Assembly (NCBI GenBank): GCA_963819885.1
Contig: CAWFXV010000030.1
Span: forward strand, 347,284-411,283
Direction of reading: 5' to 3'
DNA from: JACVRX01 sp963819885
GTDB lineage: Bacteria > Actinomycetota > Actinomycetes > Jiangellales > Jiangellaceae
Length of the DNA: 64,000 nt
Both the position numbers and the translations under genes were made by a program. Below, piece by piece: positions 43,993 through 53,289 of this stretch. Each line of letters begins with the position of its first letter. Within the stretch, counting starts at the first letter, position 1. The notes under the pieces are model-generated. The model was not told the origin of the DNA. It worked only from the letters and a program-made list of their open reading frames with translations, and did no database searches.

Positions 43993-45570
43993 GTGAGCAG
44001 ACCAGGATTCGTCCTCCAGGTCGACGAGCGCACCCCACCGCTGCTCGTCCACCAGGGTGAGGGCTTCCGGCTCGAGCGGCTCCCACTGGGCAGCAACGTC
44101 GTCTACCCGCCGGATTCATTGCCGGCGCTGCGGAACGTCGACGCGGCCATTGCCCAGGCTCTCCGCGAGCCGGTCGGCATCGAGCCCCTGTCCGAGCTGC
44201 TCCATGCCGGGATGCGGCTGACGATCGTGTTCGACGACATCTCGCTGCCGCTGCCGCCGATGCAGACCCCCGACATCCGGCAGCGGGTGATCGAGCAGGT
44301 TCTGGAGCTGGCCGCGGCCCACGGCGTCGACGACGTCGAGTTGATCGCCGGGAACTCATTGCACCGGCGGATGACGCCTGCGGAGCTTCGACGGATCGTC
44401 GGCGACCGGGTTTTTCGGTCCTTCTTCCCCGACCACCTGCGTAACCACGACGCCGAGGACACCGCGAACCTGGTCGAAGTCGGTACGACGACCCAAGGCG
44501 AGGTCGTCGAGCTGAACCGACGGGCGATGGAGAGCGATCTCGTCGTCTACGTGAACATCACGCTCACCGCGATGAGTGGCGGGCCGAAGTCGGTTTCTGT
44601 CGGACTGGCGAGTTATCGAAGCCTGCGGCACCACCACAACGTCCACACCCTGCGGCATTCACGGTCCTTCAACGACCCGCCCAACTCGGCGATGCACCAC
44701 TCTTACGAGCGGATGCGGGGAGTGATCGACGACCAGGTCACCGTCTTCCAGATCGAGGCGACCCTCAACAACGACACGTTCCCGGCCTCGACCGGCTTCC
44801 TCAACAAGCGCGAGTGGGAGTGGAACCTAGCCGACCAGGGCCGATATCTGGCGGTCAAGCGGGCGAACGAATTGCTGCCGACGAAGTCGCGGCGCCGGCT
44901 ATGGCAGGCCACGGCTGCGCCTTATGGCGTGACCGGCGTCAACGCGGGCCGACCGGGTGAGGTCCATCCGCTGACGATCGCCAACGTGCACCGCCAGCAG
45001 CTCACCGAGGTGCCCGGGCAGGCTGACGTCGCGATCTTCGGGCTGCCCTACATATGCCCATACAACGTGAACTCGATCATGAACCCGATCCTGGTGATGT
45101 CCCTCGGGCTCGGCTACTTCTTCAACCTGTACCGGAACCGGCCCATCGTGCGGCCGGGCGGAACCGCGATCTTCTACCACCCGGTCCCGGGGGAGTTCCA
45201 TCCCGTGCACCACCCGAGCTACATCGACTTCTTCGACGAGGTCCTGACCCAGAGCATCGACCCGGCGGTGCTCGAGACCAAATACGAGGAGCAGTTCGCC
45301 ACCGACCCGTGGTACATCCAGCTCTACCGCAAGAGTTTCGCCTACCACGGCGTTCACCCGTTCTACATGTGGTACTGGGGCGCGCACGCGCTGGAGCACC
45401 TGGGTGAGGTGATCTTCGTCGGTGGCAATCGCAAGACGACGGCCCGGATGGGGTTCAAGGCAGCCTCGACGCTGGCCGACGCGCTGGAGATTGCGTCGCA
45501 CACCGTCGGCAGCAGCCCCGCGATCACCTACCTGCACGCTCCCCCGCTGGTGATGGCGGACGTGCGCTGA
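43993..45570 (+). CDS. LarA-like (DUF2088) racemase-fold protein
   Basis: 525 residues, longer than typical LarA (about 425). N-terminal motif MRLTIVFDDISLPLPPM matches the DDxTRPxP loop of nickel-pincer lactate racemase; later GVDDVELIAGNSLHRRMTP and NDTFPASTG fall where LarA has its His/Lys active-site regions. The C-terminal 200 residues are aromatic-rich and unlike LarA. It may racemise or dehydrate a 2-hydroxyacyl compound. No LarB/C/E cofactor genes lie in the window. Starts nine bases after the dehydrogenase. Confidence 0.75.
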   Translation: MSRPGFVLQVDERTPPLLVHQGEGFRLERLPLGSNVVYPPDSLPALRNVDAAIAQALREPVGIEPLSELLHAGMRLTIVFDDISLPLPPMQTPDIRQRVIEQVLELAAAHGVDDVELIAGNSLHRRMTPAELRRIVGDRVFRSFFPDHLRNHDAEDTANLVEVGTTTQGEVVELNRRAMESDLVVYVNITLTAMSGGPKSVSVGLASYRSLRHHHNVHTLRHSRSFNDPPNSAMHHSYERMRGVIDDQVTVFQIEATLNNDTFPASTGFLNKREWEWNLADQGRYLAVKRANELLPTKSRRRLWQATAAPYGVTGVNAGRPGEVHPLTIANVHRQQLTEVPGQADVAIFGLPYICPYNVNSIMNPILVMSLGLGYFFNLYRNRPIVRPGGTAIFYHPVPGEFHPVHHPSYIDFFDEVLTQSIDPAVLETKYEEQFATDPWYIQLYRKSFAYHGVHPFYMWYWGAHALEHLGEVIFVGGNRKTTARMGFKAASTLADALEIASHTVGSSPAITYLHAPPLVMADVR

Positions 45571-46487
45571 TGAAGGTGCGCGAGGAGATCCGGCTGCTGC
45601 GTCACGGCCGTGATTGGCGGGGCCGATCCACCGTCCCGCGGACGGCCGACCCGTGGGTGCTGGCGGAGGAGGAGCGTGAGTTCCCGACGGCCTGGGCCCG
45701 CTCGCGGGTAGCTGTGATGGTGCGCAGCGGCCTGCAGCGCAGGCTGCTGAAACCGGTGACCTGGAGCCAGACCCGGCCGGTGGTCGAGGGCGTTGAGTAC
45801 CTGGACAACCTGCGCGGGCCTGCCGTATTCGTGGCGAACCACTCCAGCCATCTCGATGCGCCGCTCATCGTCTCCTCCCTCCCCCGCCGGTTCGCCGACC
45901 GGCTGGCCGTCGGCGCTGCTGCGGACTACTTCTTCGACGCCCGGGTACGGGCGGCAGCGACCGTACTGTTCTTCAACGCGTTCCCGGTGGAACGGCACGG
46001 CTCCCGCCGCCTGCGGTCGCTGGCCCTGGAGTTGCTGGACGACGGCTGGAACCTGCTGCTCTTCCCCGAGGGGACCCGGTCCGAGGACGGCTGGATGAGT
46101 GCGTTCAAGCCGGGGACAGCCCAGCTCTGCGTGTCCAAGGGTGTACCAGTGGTGCCGGTCGCGCTCCGCGGTGCCTACGCCGCGATGCCGCGAGGGCGGA
46201 ACTGGCCGGTGCCCGGGCGGCCGCGAGTCAGCGTCCGGTACGGTCGCCCGCTCTACCCGGCCAAGGGCGAGGGATTCCGCGAGTTACGCATGCGGATGAT
46301 GCGTGCCGTCGCCCGCCTCGCCGCCGAGGAGGAGCTTGGCTGGTACGGCGCTCTACGCGCAGATGCCGACGGCACGCTGGCACTGCCCGGCCAGGCGGCC
46401 GCTACCGGTGGCGCTGAATGGCGGCGGATTTGGGAGTCCACCCGCCCGCTCGATCCGCGCCCCCGCCGCCGTGTCTGGACCTGGTGA
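45570..46487 (+). CDS. 1-acyl-glycerol-3-phosphate acyltransferase family (PlsC-like)
   Basis: 305 residues. Acyltransferase motifs: block I NHSSHLDAPLI (HX4D) and block III LLFPEGTRSEDG, plus a P-V-ALRGAY region. It transfers an acyl chain to a lysophospholipid-type acceptor at the membrane. ATG shares a base with the LarA-like stop (TGATG), so it completes the five-gene operon. A hairpin terminator candidate follows. Confidence 0.9.
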   Translation: MKVREEIRLLRHGRDWRGRSTVPRTADPWVLAEEEREFPTAWARSRVAVMVRSGLQRRLLKPVTWSQTRPVVEGVEYLDNLRGPAVFVANHSSHLDAPLIVSSLPRRFADRLAVGAAADYFFDARVRAAATVLFFNAFPVERHGSRRLRSLALELLDDGWNLLLFPEGTRSEDGWMSAFKPGTAQLCVSKGVPVVPVALRGAYAAMPRGRNWPVPGRPRVSVRYGRPLYPAKGEGFRELRMRMMRAVARLAAEEELGWYGALRADADGTLALPGQAAATGGAEWRRIWESTRPLDPRPRRRVWTW

Positions 46488-46513
46488 CGCGCACTCCCCG
46501 TTGATCACGTTCA

Positions 46514-46529
46514 CCACCCGAATGGGTGG
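46514..46529 (+). terminator. Hairpin after the lipid operon
   Basis: CCACCC-GAAT-GGGTGG, a perfect 6-base stem with a 4-base loop, 27 bases after the acyltransferase stop. Flanking TTCA and TCAC extend partial pairing. No U-tract. Confidence 0.5.
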
Positions 46530-46588
46530 CTCACCAGGCTCGCGCGCATGGTGAACCACCGCCACGCCTCGTGATGCTCCCAGCGACC

Positions 46589-46632
46589 TTGCGATACTAG
46601 TCGAACCTAACTATACTGATCTGAATATCAGT
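46589..46632 (+). promoter_or_regulatory. Promoter and operator of the padR-monooxygenase operon
   Basis: TTGCGA (46589-46594), 17-base spacer, TATACT (46612-46617), a near-consensus sigma-A-type promoter. The inverted repeat ACTGAT-CTGAAT-ATCAGT (46615-46632) overlaps the -10 and start point, where PadR binding would repress. An AGGAG ribosome site lies at 46650-46654. Confidence 0.7.
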
Positions 46633-46660
46633 CAGTAACTATGGCGTCCAGGAGACTCGT

Positions 46661-47281
46661 GTGGCCAAGCGGCGCAAGGTCGGCAACTTGCTGGCGCTGG
46701 CCGTGCTTTCCTACCTGACCCAGAAGCCGATGCACCCATACGAGCTGGGTCGGACCCTGCGTGACCACGGCGATGCACGCAGCATCAAGTTCAACCACGG
46801 CTCGCTGTACATGGTGGTCCACCAGTTGGAGAAGGCCGGCTTCGTCGTCGAGCAAGAGACAACCAGGGCCGGAGGCCGTCCGGAACGAACCGTGTTTGCG
46901 ATCACCGACGCCGGCCGGAAGGAACAACAGGAATGGCTGCGCGAACTGGTCGAAGTGCCCCAGCACGAGTACCCGCAATTCGTCGCCGCGCTGGCCCTTA
47001 TCGCGGCACTCCCACCAGAAGACGTCGTCGAGCTGTTGAGCCGACGGCTAGGGCGGCTCGCCACCCAGCGCACCGAGATAAGCGGCCTGGTCGACACCAC
47101 GCTCGCTGCGGGTGTGCACCCGCTCTTCCTGGTCGAAGAGGACTTCCGGCTCGCGCTGCTGGACGCCGAGTCCGAGTTCATCGAGCGGTTCATCGAGCAG
47201 ATCACCCATCCGGAAATCGGTTGGGCGCAACAGTGGTCCGAATTCCACGGCCCACCCGCTACCGAAGGACACCAGTCATGA
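46661..47281 (+). CDS. PadR family transcriptional regulator
   Basis: 206 residues. Winged-helix N-terminus: NLLALAVLSYLTQKPMHPYELGRTL, NHGSLYMVVHQLEKAGFVVEQ and VFAITDAGRKEQQEWL. The longer C-terminal helical domain is PadR-s2-like. GTG at 46661 preceded by AGGAG. Overlaps the monooxygenase start by four bases (ATGA); it probably senses a substrate or product of that enzyme. Confidence 0.9.
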   Translation: MAKRRKVGNLLALAVLSYLTQKPMHPYELGRTLRDHGDARSIKFNHGSLYMVVHQLEKAGFVVEQETTRAGGRPERTVFAITDAGRKEQQEWLRELVEVPQHEYPQFVAALALIAALPPEDVVELLSRRLGRLATQRTEISGLVDTTLAAGVHPLFLVEEDFRLALLDAESEFIERFIEQITHPEIGWAQQWSEFHGPPATEGHQS

Positions 47282-48495
47282 CCCACGTTCGCTCCGCCCT
47301 GATCATCGGTGGCGGCGTCGCCGGCCCGGTCACCGCCATGGCCATGCAACGGGCCGGGATCGACGCGGCCGTCTACGAGGCCCACGGCCCGACCGCCGAG
47401 GACGTCGGCTCCTATCTCACCGTCGCCACGAACGGCCTGGACGCGCTCCGGGCAATCGGCGCACACGAACCTGTGCTGGCCGCCGGCTTCCCCACCCCGG
47501 TCAACGTGCTGATGAGCAGCACTGGAAGGCGGCTGGGCGCCGCATCGAACGGCGGCAGGCGGCCGGACGGAACCGTCGGCCATACCATCAAGCGGGCTCG
47601 GCTGTACCGGGCCTTGCACGGAGAAGCGGTCGACCGGGGCATCCAGATCGAGTACGGCAAGCGACTCGTCGACGCCGTGGCCAGTCCCGGCGGCGGCGTG
47701 ACCGCCCAGTTCGAGGACGGCACCAATGCAACCGGCGACCTCCTCATCGGAGCAGACGGAGTCCACTCGCTAACCCGCCGGCTGATCGACCCGGCCGCAC
47801 CGGCTGGGCGCTACGTCGGGCTGGTCAACTTCGGTGGCTACACGAGTCACGCTGCCGCCGGTGCCGAACCCGGCAACTGGTACATGATCTTCGGCAGGCA
47901 GGCGTTCTTCGGTTACGTCGTCGATCCGTCCGGGGGAACGGTCTGGTTCGTCAACGTCCCGCGCGAACAGGTCAATGTGGCCGAGCGCACTGCCACAACC
48001 GCCGCGCAGTGGCAACGGCGGCTACGCGATTTGTTCGTCAAAGACCGCGGCCCGGCGGCCGAGCTCATCGCCGCCGGACGGCTCGAACTCATTGCCGACA
48101 ACACCCACGACTTGCCAAGGGTGCCAACGTGGCACAACGGGCCGATGGTGATCATCGGCGATGCGGCGCACGCCCCATCACCGAGCTCCGGTCAGGGCGC
48201 CTCGATGGCGGCCGAGGACGCCGTGGTGTTGGCCAAGTCCCTGCGCGACCTGCCCGACATTCCCCACGCATTGGACGCATACGAGCGGCAGCGCCGCCGG
48301 CGGGTGGAGCGAATCGTCGCCCAAGGGGCCCGGACCAGCAGCGCCAAGACCGCCGGACCGGTTGGCCGGGCACTGCAGGCCGTCATGCTGCCGTTGGTCT
48401 TCCGGTACCTGGTCACCGAGAAGTCTCAGGCCTGGATACATCAGCATCACATCGACTGGGGATCGAAGATCACCGTCCCGCATGTGACCGCTTGA
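47278..48495 (+). CDS. FAD-dependent monooxygenase (aromatic hydroxylase family)
   Basis: 405 residues. Rossmann start SALIIGGGVAGPVTAMAMQRAGI, the DLLIGADGVHSLTRR motif, and GDAAHAPSPSSGQGASMAAEDAVVLAKSL, the FAD-ribityl GD motif of group A flavoprotein hydroxylases. It hydroxylates aromatic or polyketide-like compounds, possibly including drug inactivation. Controlled by the upstream PadR. Confidence 0.92.
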   Translation: MTHVRSALIIGGGVAGPVTAMAMQRAGIDAAVYEAHGPTAEDVGSYLTVATNGLDALRAIGAHEPVLAAGFPTPVNVLMSSTGRRLGAASNGGRRPDGTVGHTIKRARLYRALHGEAVDRGIQIEYGKRLVDAVASPGGGVTAQFEDGTNATGDLLIGADGVHSLTRRLIDPAAPAGRYVGLVNFGGYTSHAAAGAEPGNWYMIFGRQAFFGYVVDPSGGTVWFVNVPREQVNVAERTATTAAQWQRRLRDLFVKDRGPAAELIAAGRLELIADNTHDLPRVPTWHNGPMVIIGDAAHAPSPSSGQGASMAAEDAVVLAKSLRDLPDIPHALDAYERQRRRRVERIVAQGARTSSAKTAGPVGRALQAVMLPLVFRYLVTEKSQAWIHQHHIDWGSKITVPHVTA

Positions 48496-48670
48496 TTCTG
48501 CGGCGTCTCGCCGGGCGTCATTCGTCTTGCCGTTGGTCACGCGGGCGCCGAAGTCCGCGTTGAGCGCTGTGCCGAGCACCGTTCGTGCGGCCGATCACTC
48601 ACCGTTGCCGCTCGAGCCGCCCGGGGGCGGTACCCGTCGACCAGACGCGCACGACGGGCTCAAGTGGTTC

Positions 48671-49063
48671 TCAGGCGGCGACTACCTCGACGTCGTAGGC
48701 CGCAATCTGAGGATCCGACGTCACGATGGGGACGTCCAAGATCTGGGCCTGGGCAACAAGAAGCCGGTCGAACGGATCACGGTGATGCATAGGCAGCTCG
48801 CCCGTCCGCAGGACGTGGGCGTGCTCCACCGCGAGTGGTGTCGTGCCCGATGTCCGCATCCGTTCAGGAACGTAGATGGCGGGTTCGCGCGGAAGCGACA
48901 ACTTCCCGAGGCCGTACTTGATGGTGATCTCCCAGGCACTTGCAGCCGACAGCATGATCTCGGTGCTGGTGTCCTCGACCATCTCGCGTACTTGTGTCTT
49001 AATGCGCTCCGGCTCGGTCTGTAGCCACAACCAGACGTGCGTGTCTACGAGGTGGCGGCTCAC
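48671..49063 (-). CDS. vapC: VapC-type PIN-domain toxin
   Basis: 130 residues. PIN fold: HLVDTHVWLWL with the first metal Asp, SAASAWEITIKYGLGKL with the conserved Glu, RDPFDRLLVAQAQILDVPIVTSD with the remaining acids. Probable tRNA/rRNA-cleaving RNase. ATG overlaps the antitoxin stop by four bases. Confidence 0.92.
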   Translation of the reverse strand: MSRHLVDTHVWLWLQTEPERIKTQVREMVEDTSTEIMLSAASAWEITIKYGLGKLSLPREPAIYVPERMRTSGTTPLAVEHAHVLRTGELPMHHRDPFDRLLVAQAQILDVPIVTSDPQIAAYDVEVVAA

Positions 49064-49305
49064 TGGTAGAAGCTCTCCAAGACGTCGCCTGGCATCGGGG
49101 CATCGAAGTCGTCGGGAACGGTGAACACGCCCCGGTCAATGCCCAGCTGCCGCTTGGCTCGCGCCCGAAGCGGGACGATCTTGGCGACCGGCTCGCCACT
49201 GCGCAGGATCTCGACCTCCTGCCCGGCCTCGACGAGCCTGAGCAGTTGGGAGAGCCGGGTCTTGGCCTCGTGGACCCCAACCTTGACCGCCATGGACTTA
49301 GTCAT
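49060..49305 (-). CDS. Phd/VapB-type antitoxin
   Basis: 81 residues. Phd/YefM N-terminus KVGVHEAKTRLSQLLRLVEAGQEVEILRSGEPVAKIVPL, then a toxin-binding tail ending MPGDVLESFYQ. ATG at 49305 lies six bases after a TAGACT -10, so a leaderless message is likely; ATG 49293 is an alternative. Confidence 0.9.
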   Translation of the reverse strand: MTKSMAVKVGVHEAKTRLSQLLRLVEAGQEVEILRSGEPVAKIVPLRARAKRQLGIDRGVFTVPDDFDAPMPGDVLESFYQ

Positions 49306-49317
49306 GAACTTAGTCTA
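49296..49317 (-). promoter_or_regulatory. Promoter and repeat operator of the vapBC module
   Basis: ACTTAGT occurs twice, 12 bases apart (49296-49302 and 49308-49314), once on each side of the start codon. On the minus strand TAGACT (49312-49317) fits TAnnnT and is six bases upstream of the ATG. Confidence 0.6.
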
Positions 49318-49482
49318 TCTGATGAGACCTGATCGTTGCCATACGACGCCTGTGTCGGAGCGCAAAACGCGGTACGTGGCGTGCCCAGCAAGAGCTTGGG
49401 CGATATCCCCAAGCACCGGTCCGGCCCCGCCGCCACGGCGTGTCACGAGCCTCGACGCCCGAGCCTGCACGACGATGCGGGG

Positions 49483-49851
49483 GTGCCAGTCGAGTCCGCG
49501 AACGCCGAACTGTTGGAGCGGGTGCGCACGCTGCGCATCCACGGCCGTACGCCGAAGCAGATAGCACGCACGTTGGGTGTCCCTTCGGTGACGGTGGCTC
49601 CCCGCATTCGAGCGCTGGCAGCTGAAAACCAAGCCCAGGTGCCGGCTGCGGAGGTGGTCGAGTGCTGGGTGAGCCCAGGATGGAGCACTGGGCTGACAGT
49701 CAGCGATCATCTTGACTGGCCCGACGTCGAAGCGCACGACGACGGGCGGGCGTGGCATGTGTGCTCGTGGCACGTCGGGCGATTCGCCGCCAGGTCAGCG
49801 TCTGCAACTGATCGACGCTTCGCGAGCGCCGAGACGCCGATGCTAACCTGA
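49483..49851 (+). CDS. Helix-turn-helix domain protein, possibly C-terminally altered
   Basis: 122 residues from GTG 49483. Residues 5-45 (AELLERVRTLRIHGRTPKQIARTLGVPSVTVAPRIRALAAE) form a clear helix-turn-helix of the resolvase/MarR-like kind, followed by VECWVSPGWSTGLTV, which I recognise from longer actinobacterial hypotheticals. The last 35 residues look unlike the rest, so a late frameshift is possible. It ends nine bases before tRNA-Lys. Confidence 0.5.
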   Translation: MPVESANAELLERVRTLRIHGRTPKQIARTLGVPSVTVAPRIRALAAENQAQVPAAEVVECWVSPGWSTGLTVSDHLDWPDVEAHDDGRAWHVCSWHVGRFAARSASATDRRFASAETPMLT

Positions 49852-49860
49852 CTTGTCGTT

Positions 49861-49933
<73 letters not shown>

Positions 49934-50028
49934 CCCCATCTACCTGCGGCGATGCAACATGGCCCCTCCTCTCCGGCGAATCTTGGGCCTCGCTCGGAGG
50001 CATGTCGTGGGCATCTGCCTGCAAGGGC

Positions 50029-50666
50029 CAGTCCCGCATCCACACTGAATCCGACTTACGCGGCTACCTCACTCGGTGCAAGACCCGAGGACTGGACCCG
50101 CTGGCCGACCCGTCCTCACATCGAGGTGTACGTCCGCTGGCGCAGGAGCTGGCGCAGATTCAAGCCCTCGACGGTCTCCGCCGCATGTCCGTGGTCGCGG
50201 GCTTCTACCGCACCTGTGTCGTCGACGACGTCCTACTGCACTCACCAGCCGAGTACGTGCGCCGCCCGAACGTCCCCGCCGAGCCTCCGACTCTCGGCCT
50301 GACGCACCTGCAGTTTGAGGCGCTGCTCAGATGCGCACGAGAGTCAACGAATCAGTTCGACTTTGCGCTCGTCACCATGCCGGGGCTGCTCGGCCTGCGG
50401 ATCTCGAGGCCACCGGCAGTGACATCGAAGACCTCGGCGAATAACACGGGCACCGAGTTCTCCGTGTCCACGGCAAAGGGGACAGGATCGTGCTGGTCCC
50501 GCTACCACCAGCTGTGGGACGCGCCATCGAACGCGCGGTCGGCGGCCGTAGCGCCGGCGCGATTCTGCTGACGTCCCGAGGCACACGGATGGACCGGCAC
50601 TGCGCCACCCGCCGGTTACGCCGCCTACATGGCCGCCGGAACGTGAACGCGAACTACCGGAAGTAG
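50029..50666 (+). pseudogene. Decayed tyrosine recombinase (integrase)
   Basis: Fragments of one integrase are spread over several frames: SDLRGYLTRCKTRGLDPLAD, then RPHIEVYVRWRRSWRRFKPSTVS in a second frame, then RRMSVVAGFYRTCVVDDVLLHSPAEYVRRP and LLGLRIS back in the first, and finally HGHRVLRVHGKGDRIVLVPLPPAVGRAI and TRGTRMDRHCATRRLRRL in another frame with an in-frame stop. The order is right for a complete core-binding plus catalytic domain, so this was a full gene. It sits 96 bases after tRNA-Lys, the usual target of such enzymes. The terminal active-site Tyr region is lost. Confidence 0.8.
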
Positions 50667-50741
50667 CCGATGAGCGAGCGAAGGATCAGCCTTGACGCCA
50701 CTTCCCGGAACCTGAACAGACTGGGCTCCTTGGTCGCGGGG

Positions 50742-50779
50742 CTTGACCTTGACGCAGGGTCAAGCCTGCACGCTGTCGT
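50742..50779 (+). promoter_or_regulatory. MerR-type operator/promoter of the ABC exporter operon
   Basis: CTTGAC-GCAGG-GTCAAG (50748-50764) is a perfect inverted repeat, with an overlapping CTTGACC at 50742. TTGACG (50749-50754) as -35 and TGTCGT (50774-50779) as a weak -10 are 19 bases apart, the long spacer that MerR proteins correct. The MerR gene ending this operon is the likely binder. Confidence 0.6.
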
Positions 50780-50798
50780 CATGTCCATAGATATCCAG

Positions 50799-51614
<816 letters not shown>

Positions 51615-51623
51615 GGAACAGCG

Positions 51624-52385
51624 ATGACCAAGCGCTTCTTCGGTGACACCGCCCTCCTGACGGGACGGACCCTGCGCCACATCACGCGCAGCCCGGACAC
51701 CATCATCACGGTCACCATCATCCCGATCGCCCTCATGCTGCTGTTCGTCTACGTGTTCGGCGGCGCGATCGACACCGGGTCCGAGCGGTACGTGAACTAC
51801 CTGCTGCCCGGCATCCTGCTCATCACGATCGCCTCGAGCATCTCCTACACCGCCTTCCGGCTCTTCACGGACATGCAGAGCGGCATCTTCGAGCGGCTCC
51901 AGTCCATGCCGATCGCGCGGTCATCCCTGCTGTGGGCGCACGTGCTGACCTCGCTGGTAGCCAGTCTGATCTCGGTCGTGGTCGTCGTGCTCGTCGCCCT
52001 CCTCATGGGATTCCGCTCGGGGGCGGGAGCGCTGGCCTGGCTCGCGGTCGCAGGCATCCTGATCCTGTTCACTGTGGCGTTGACGTGGCTCGCCGTCATC
52101 GCCGGCCTGTCCGCGAAGACCGTGGACGGCGCGGGCGCGTTCTCCTACCCGCTCATCTTCCTGCCGTTCATCAGCTCGGCATTCGTGCTCACCGCAACCA
52201 TGCCCGGACCGGTGCGGGCCTTCGCCGAGAACCAGCCGGTGACATCCATCGTCAACACGATCCGCGACCTGTACACACAGCAGCCGGTCAGCACCGACAT
52301 CTGGACCGCCCTCGCCTGGTGCATCGGCATCCTCATCGTCGCGTACGCCCTCGCCATGGCCACCTACCACCGCAAGATCACCTAG
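51624..52385 (+). CDS. ABC-2 type permease (DrrB-like)
   Basis: 253 residues, six membrane spans: TVTIIPIALMLLFVYVFGGAI, LLPGILLITIASSISYTA, VVVVVLVALLMGF, LAVAGILILFTVALTWLAVIAGL, then FSYPLIFLPFISSAFVLTATMPG and a last span. The TDMQSGIFERLQSMPIARSSLL coupling helix contacts the ATPase. Nine bases after the ATPase gene with a GGAAC site. Exports an unknown hydrophobic compound. Confidence 0.92.
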   Translation: MTKRFFGDTALLTGRTLRHITRSPDTIITVTIIPIALMLLFVYVFGGAIDTGSERYVNYLLPGILLITIASSISYTAFRLFTDMQSGIFERLQSMPIARSSLLWAHVLTSLVASLISVVVVVLVALLMGFRSGAGALAWLAVAGILILFTVALTWLAVIAGLSAKTVDGAGAFSYPLIFLPFISSAFVLTATMPGPVRAFAENQPVTSIVNTIRDLYTQQPVSTDIWTALAWCIGILIVAYALAMATYHRKIT

Positions 52386-52413
52386 GGGTGTCTCCTTCGG
52401 GCAGGCTGAGGCC

Positions 52414-53184
52414 ATGCTGACGATCGGACGGCTGGCGTCATACGCCGGGGTGACCATCCGCGCGGTGCGGCACTACCACCAGATCGGACTGCTCCCAGAG
52501 CCCGAGCGGGACCACTCCGGCTACCGGACGTACGACGCCGCCGCAGTAGTGCGACTCATCCGGATCCGCACCCTGGCCGAGGCCGGCGTCCCGCTGGCCC
52601 GGGTCCGCGAGCTACTCGACGCCGACCCGGAGACGTTCGCCGCCGCGACCGCCGAGATCGACCGGCAGCTACGTGCGCAGATCCGCGCGCTCCAGGAGCA
52701 CCGCCGGCGGATCGCGCAGCTGGGCTCCGGCGATTCGTTGGCTCTCCCAAAGGAGGTGGTCGACTACCTGGACCGCCTGCGTACCACCGGAGCAGCTGAG
52801 GCGATCATCGAGGGCGAGCGAGACGCCTGGATCCTGATGGCGGCGCGATGGCCGGAAGAACTCCCGGCGATCATGGCCGACAAGGTGGCCCAGCTGGCCA
52901 ACCCGAAGATCGTCCGGGTCTACCAGCTCATCGGTCGGATCGCAGAGAACTGGCCCGACGAGGAGCTCCTGCGCGAGACGGCCGACCTGATGAGCGAGCT
53001 GTTCGAGCAGGCGGCGGCCAGCGGGGAGCTGGACTGGCAGGACGAGCACATGCCGGACGCGGCGTTCATCCGCCTGATGGACTCCTTCGCCGACGCTTCC
53101 CACCCCGCCGTCGCGCGGCTGCGGGAGCTGATCGCCGAGCGTGGTTGGACCGGGTGGACCCGGGTCGAGAAGCGCCAGCCCTAA
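52414..53184 (+). CDS. MerR family regulator of the ABC exporter
   Basis: 256 residues. N-terminal MerR winged helix: LTIGRLASYAGVTIRAVRHYHQIGLLPEPERDHSGYRTYDAAAVVRLI, coiled-coil dimer helix, then a large C-terminal ligand domain (ELPAIMADKVAQLANPKIVRVYQLIG) of the drug-sensing kind. Starts 28 bases after the permease. Probably activates the exporter promoter in response to the exported compound. Confidence 0.9.
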   Translation: MLTIGRLASYAGVTIRAVRHYHQIGLLPEPERDHSGYRTYDAAAVVRLIRIRTLAEAGVPLARVRELLDADPETFAAATAEIDRQLRAQIRALQEHRRRIAQLGSGDSLALPKEVVDYLDRLRTTGAAEAIIEGERDAWILMAARWPEELPAIMADKVAQLANPKIVRVYQLIGRIAENWPDEELLRETADLMSELFEQAAASGELDWQDEHMPDAAFIRLMDSFADASHPAVARLRELIAERGWTGWTRVEKRQP

Positions 53185-53289
53185 GGTGTCACGCCGCGCC
53201 AGCACCCGCGTCTGATCGGACGCACTAGTAGCCGCGATCGGTCGTTGTCATGTGGTCGCGTGGCGACAGGACGAGGTGTCGTAGCGTGA

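Noticed and set aside
49483..49851. Resolvase of a transposon
   Set aside because: Only a helix-turn-helix is present; there is no serine recombinase catalytic domain and no terminal repeats.
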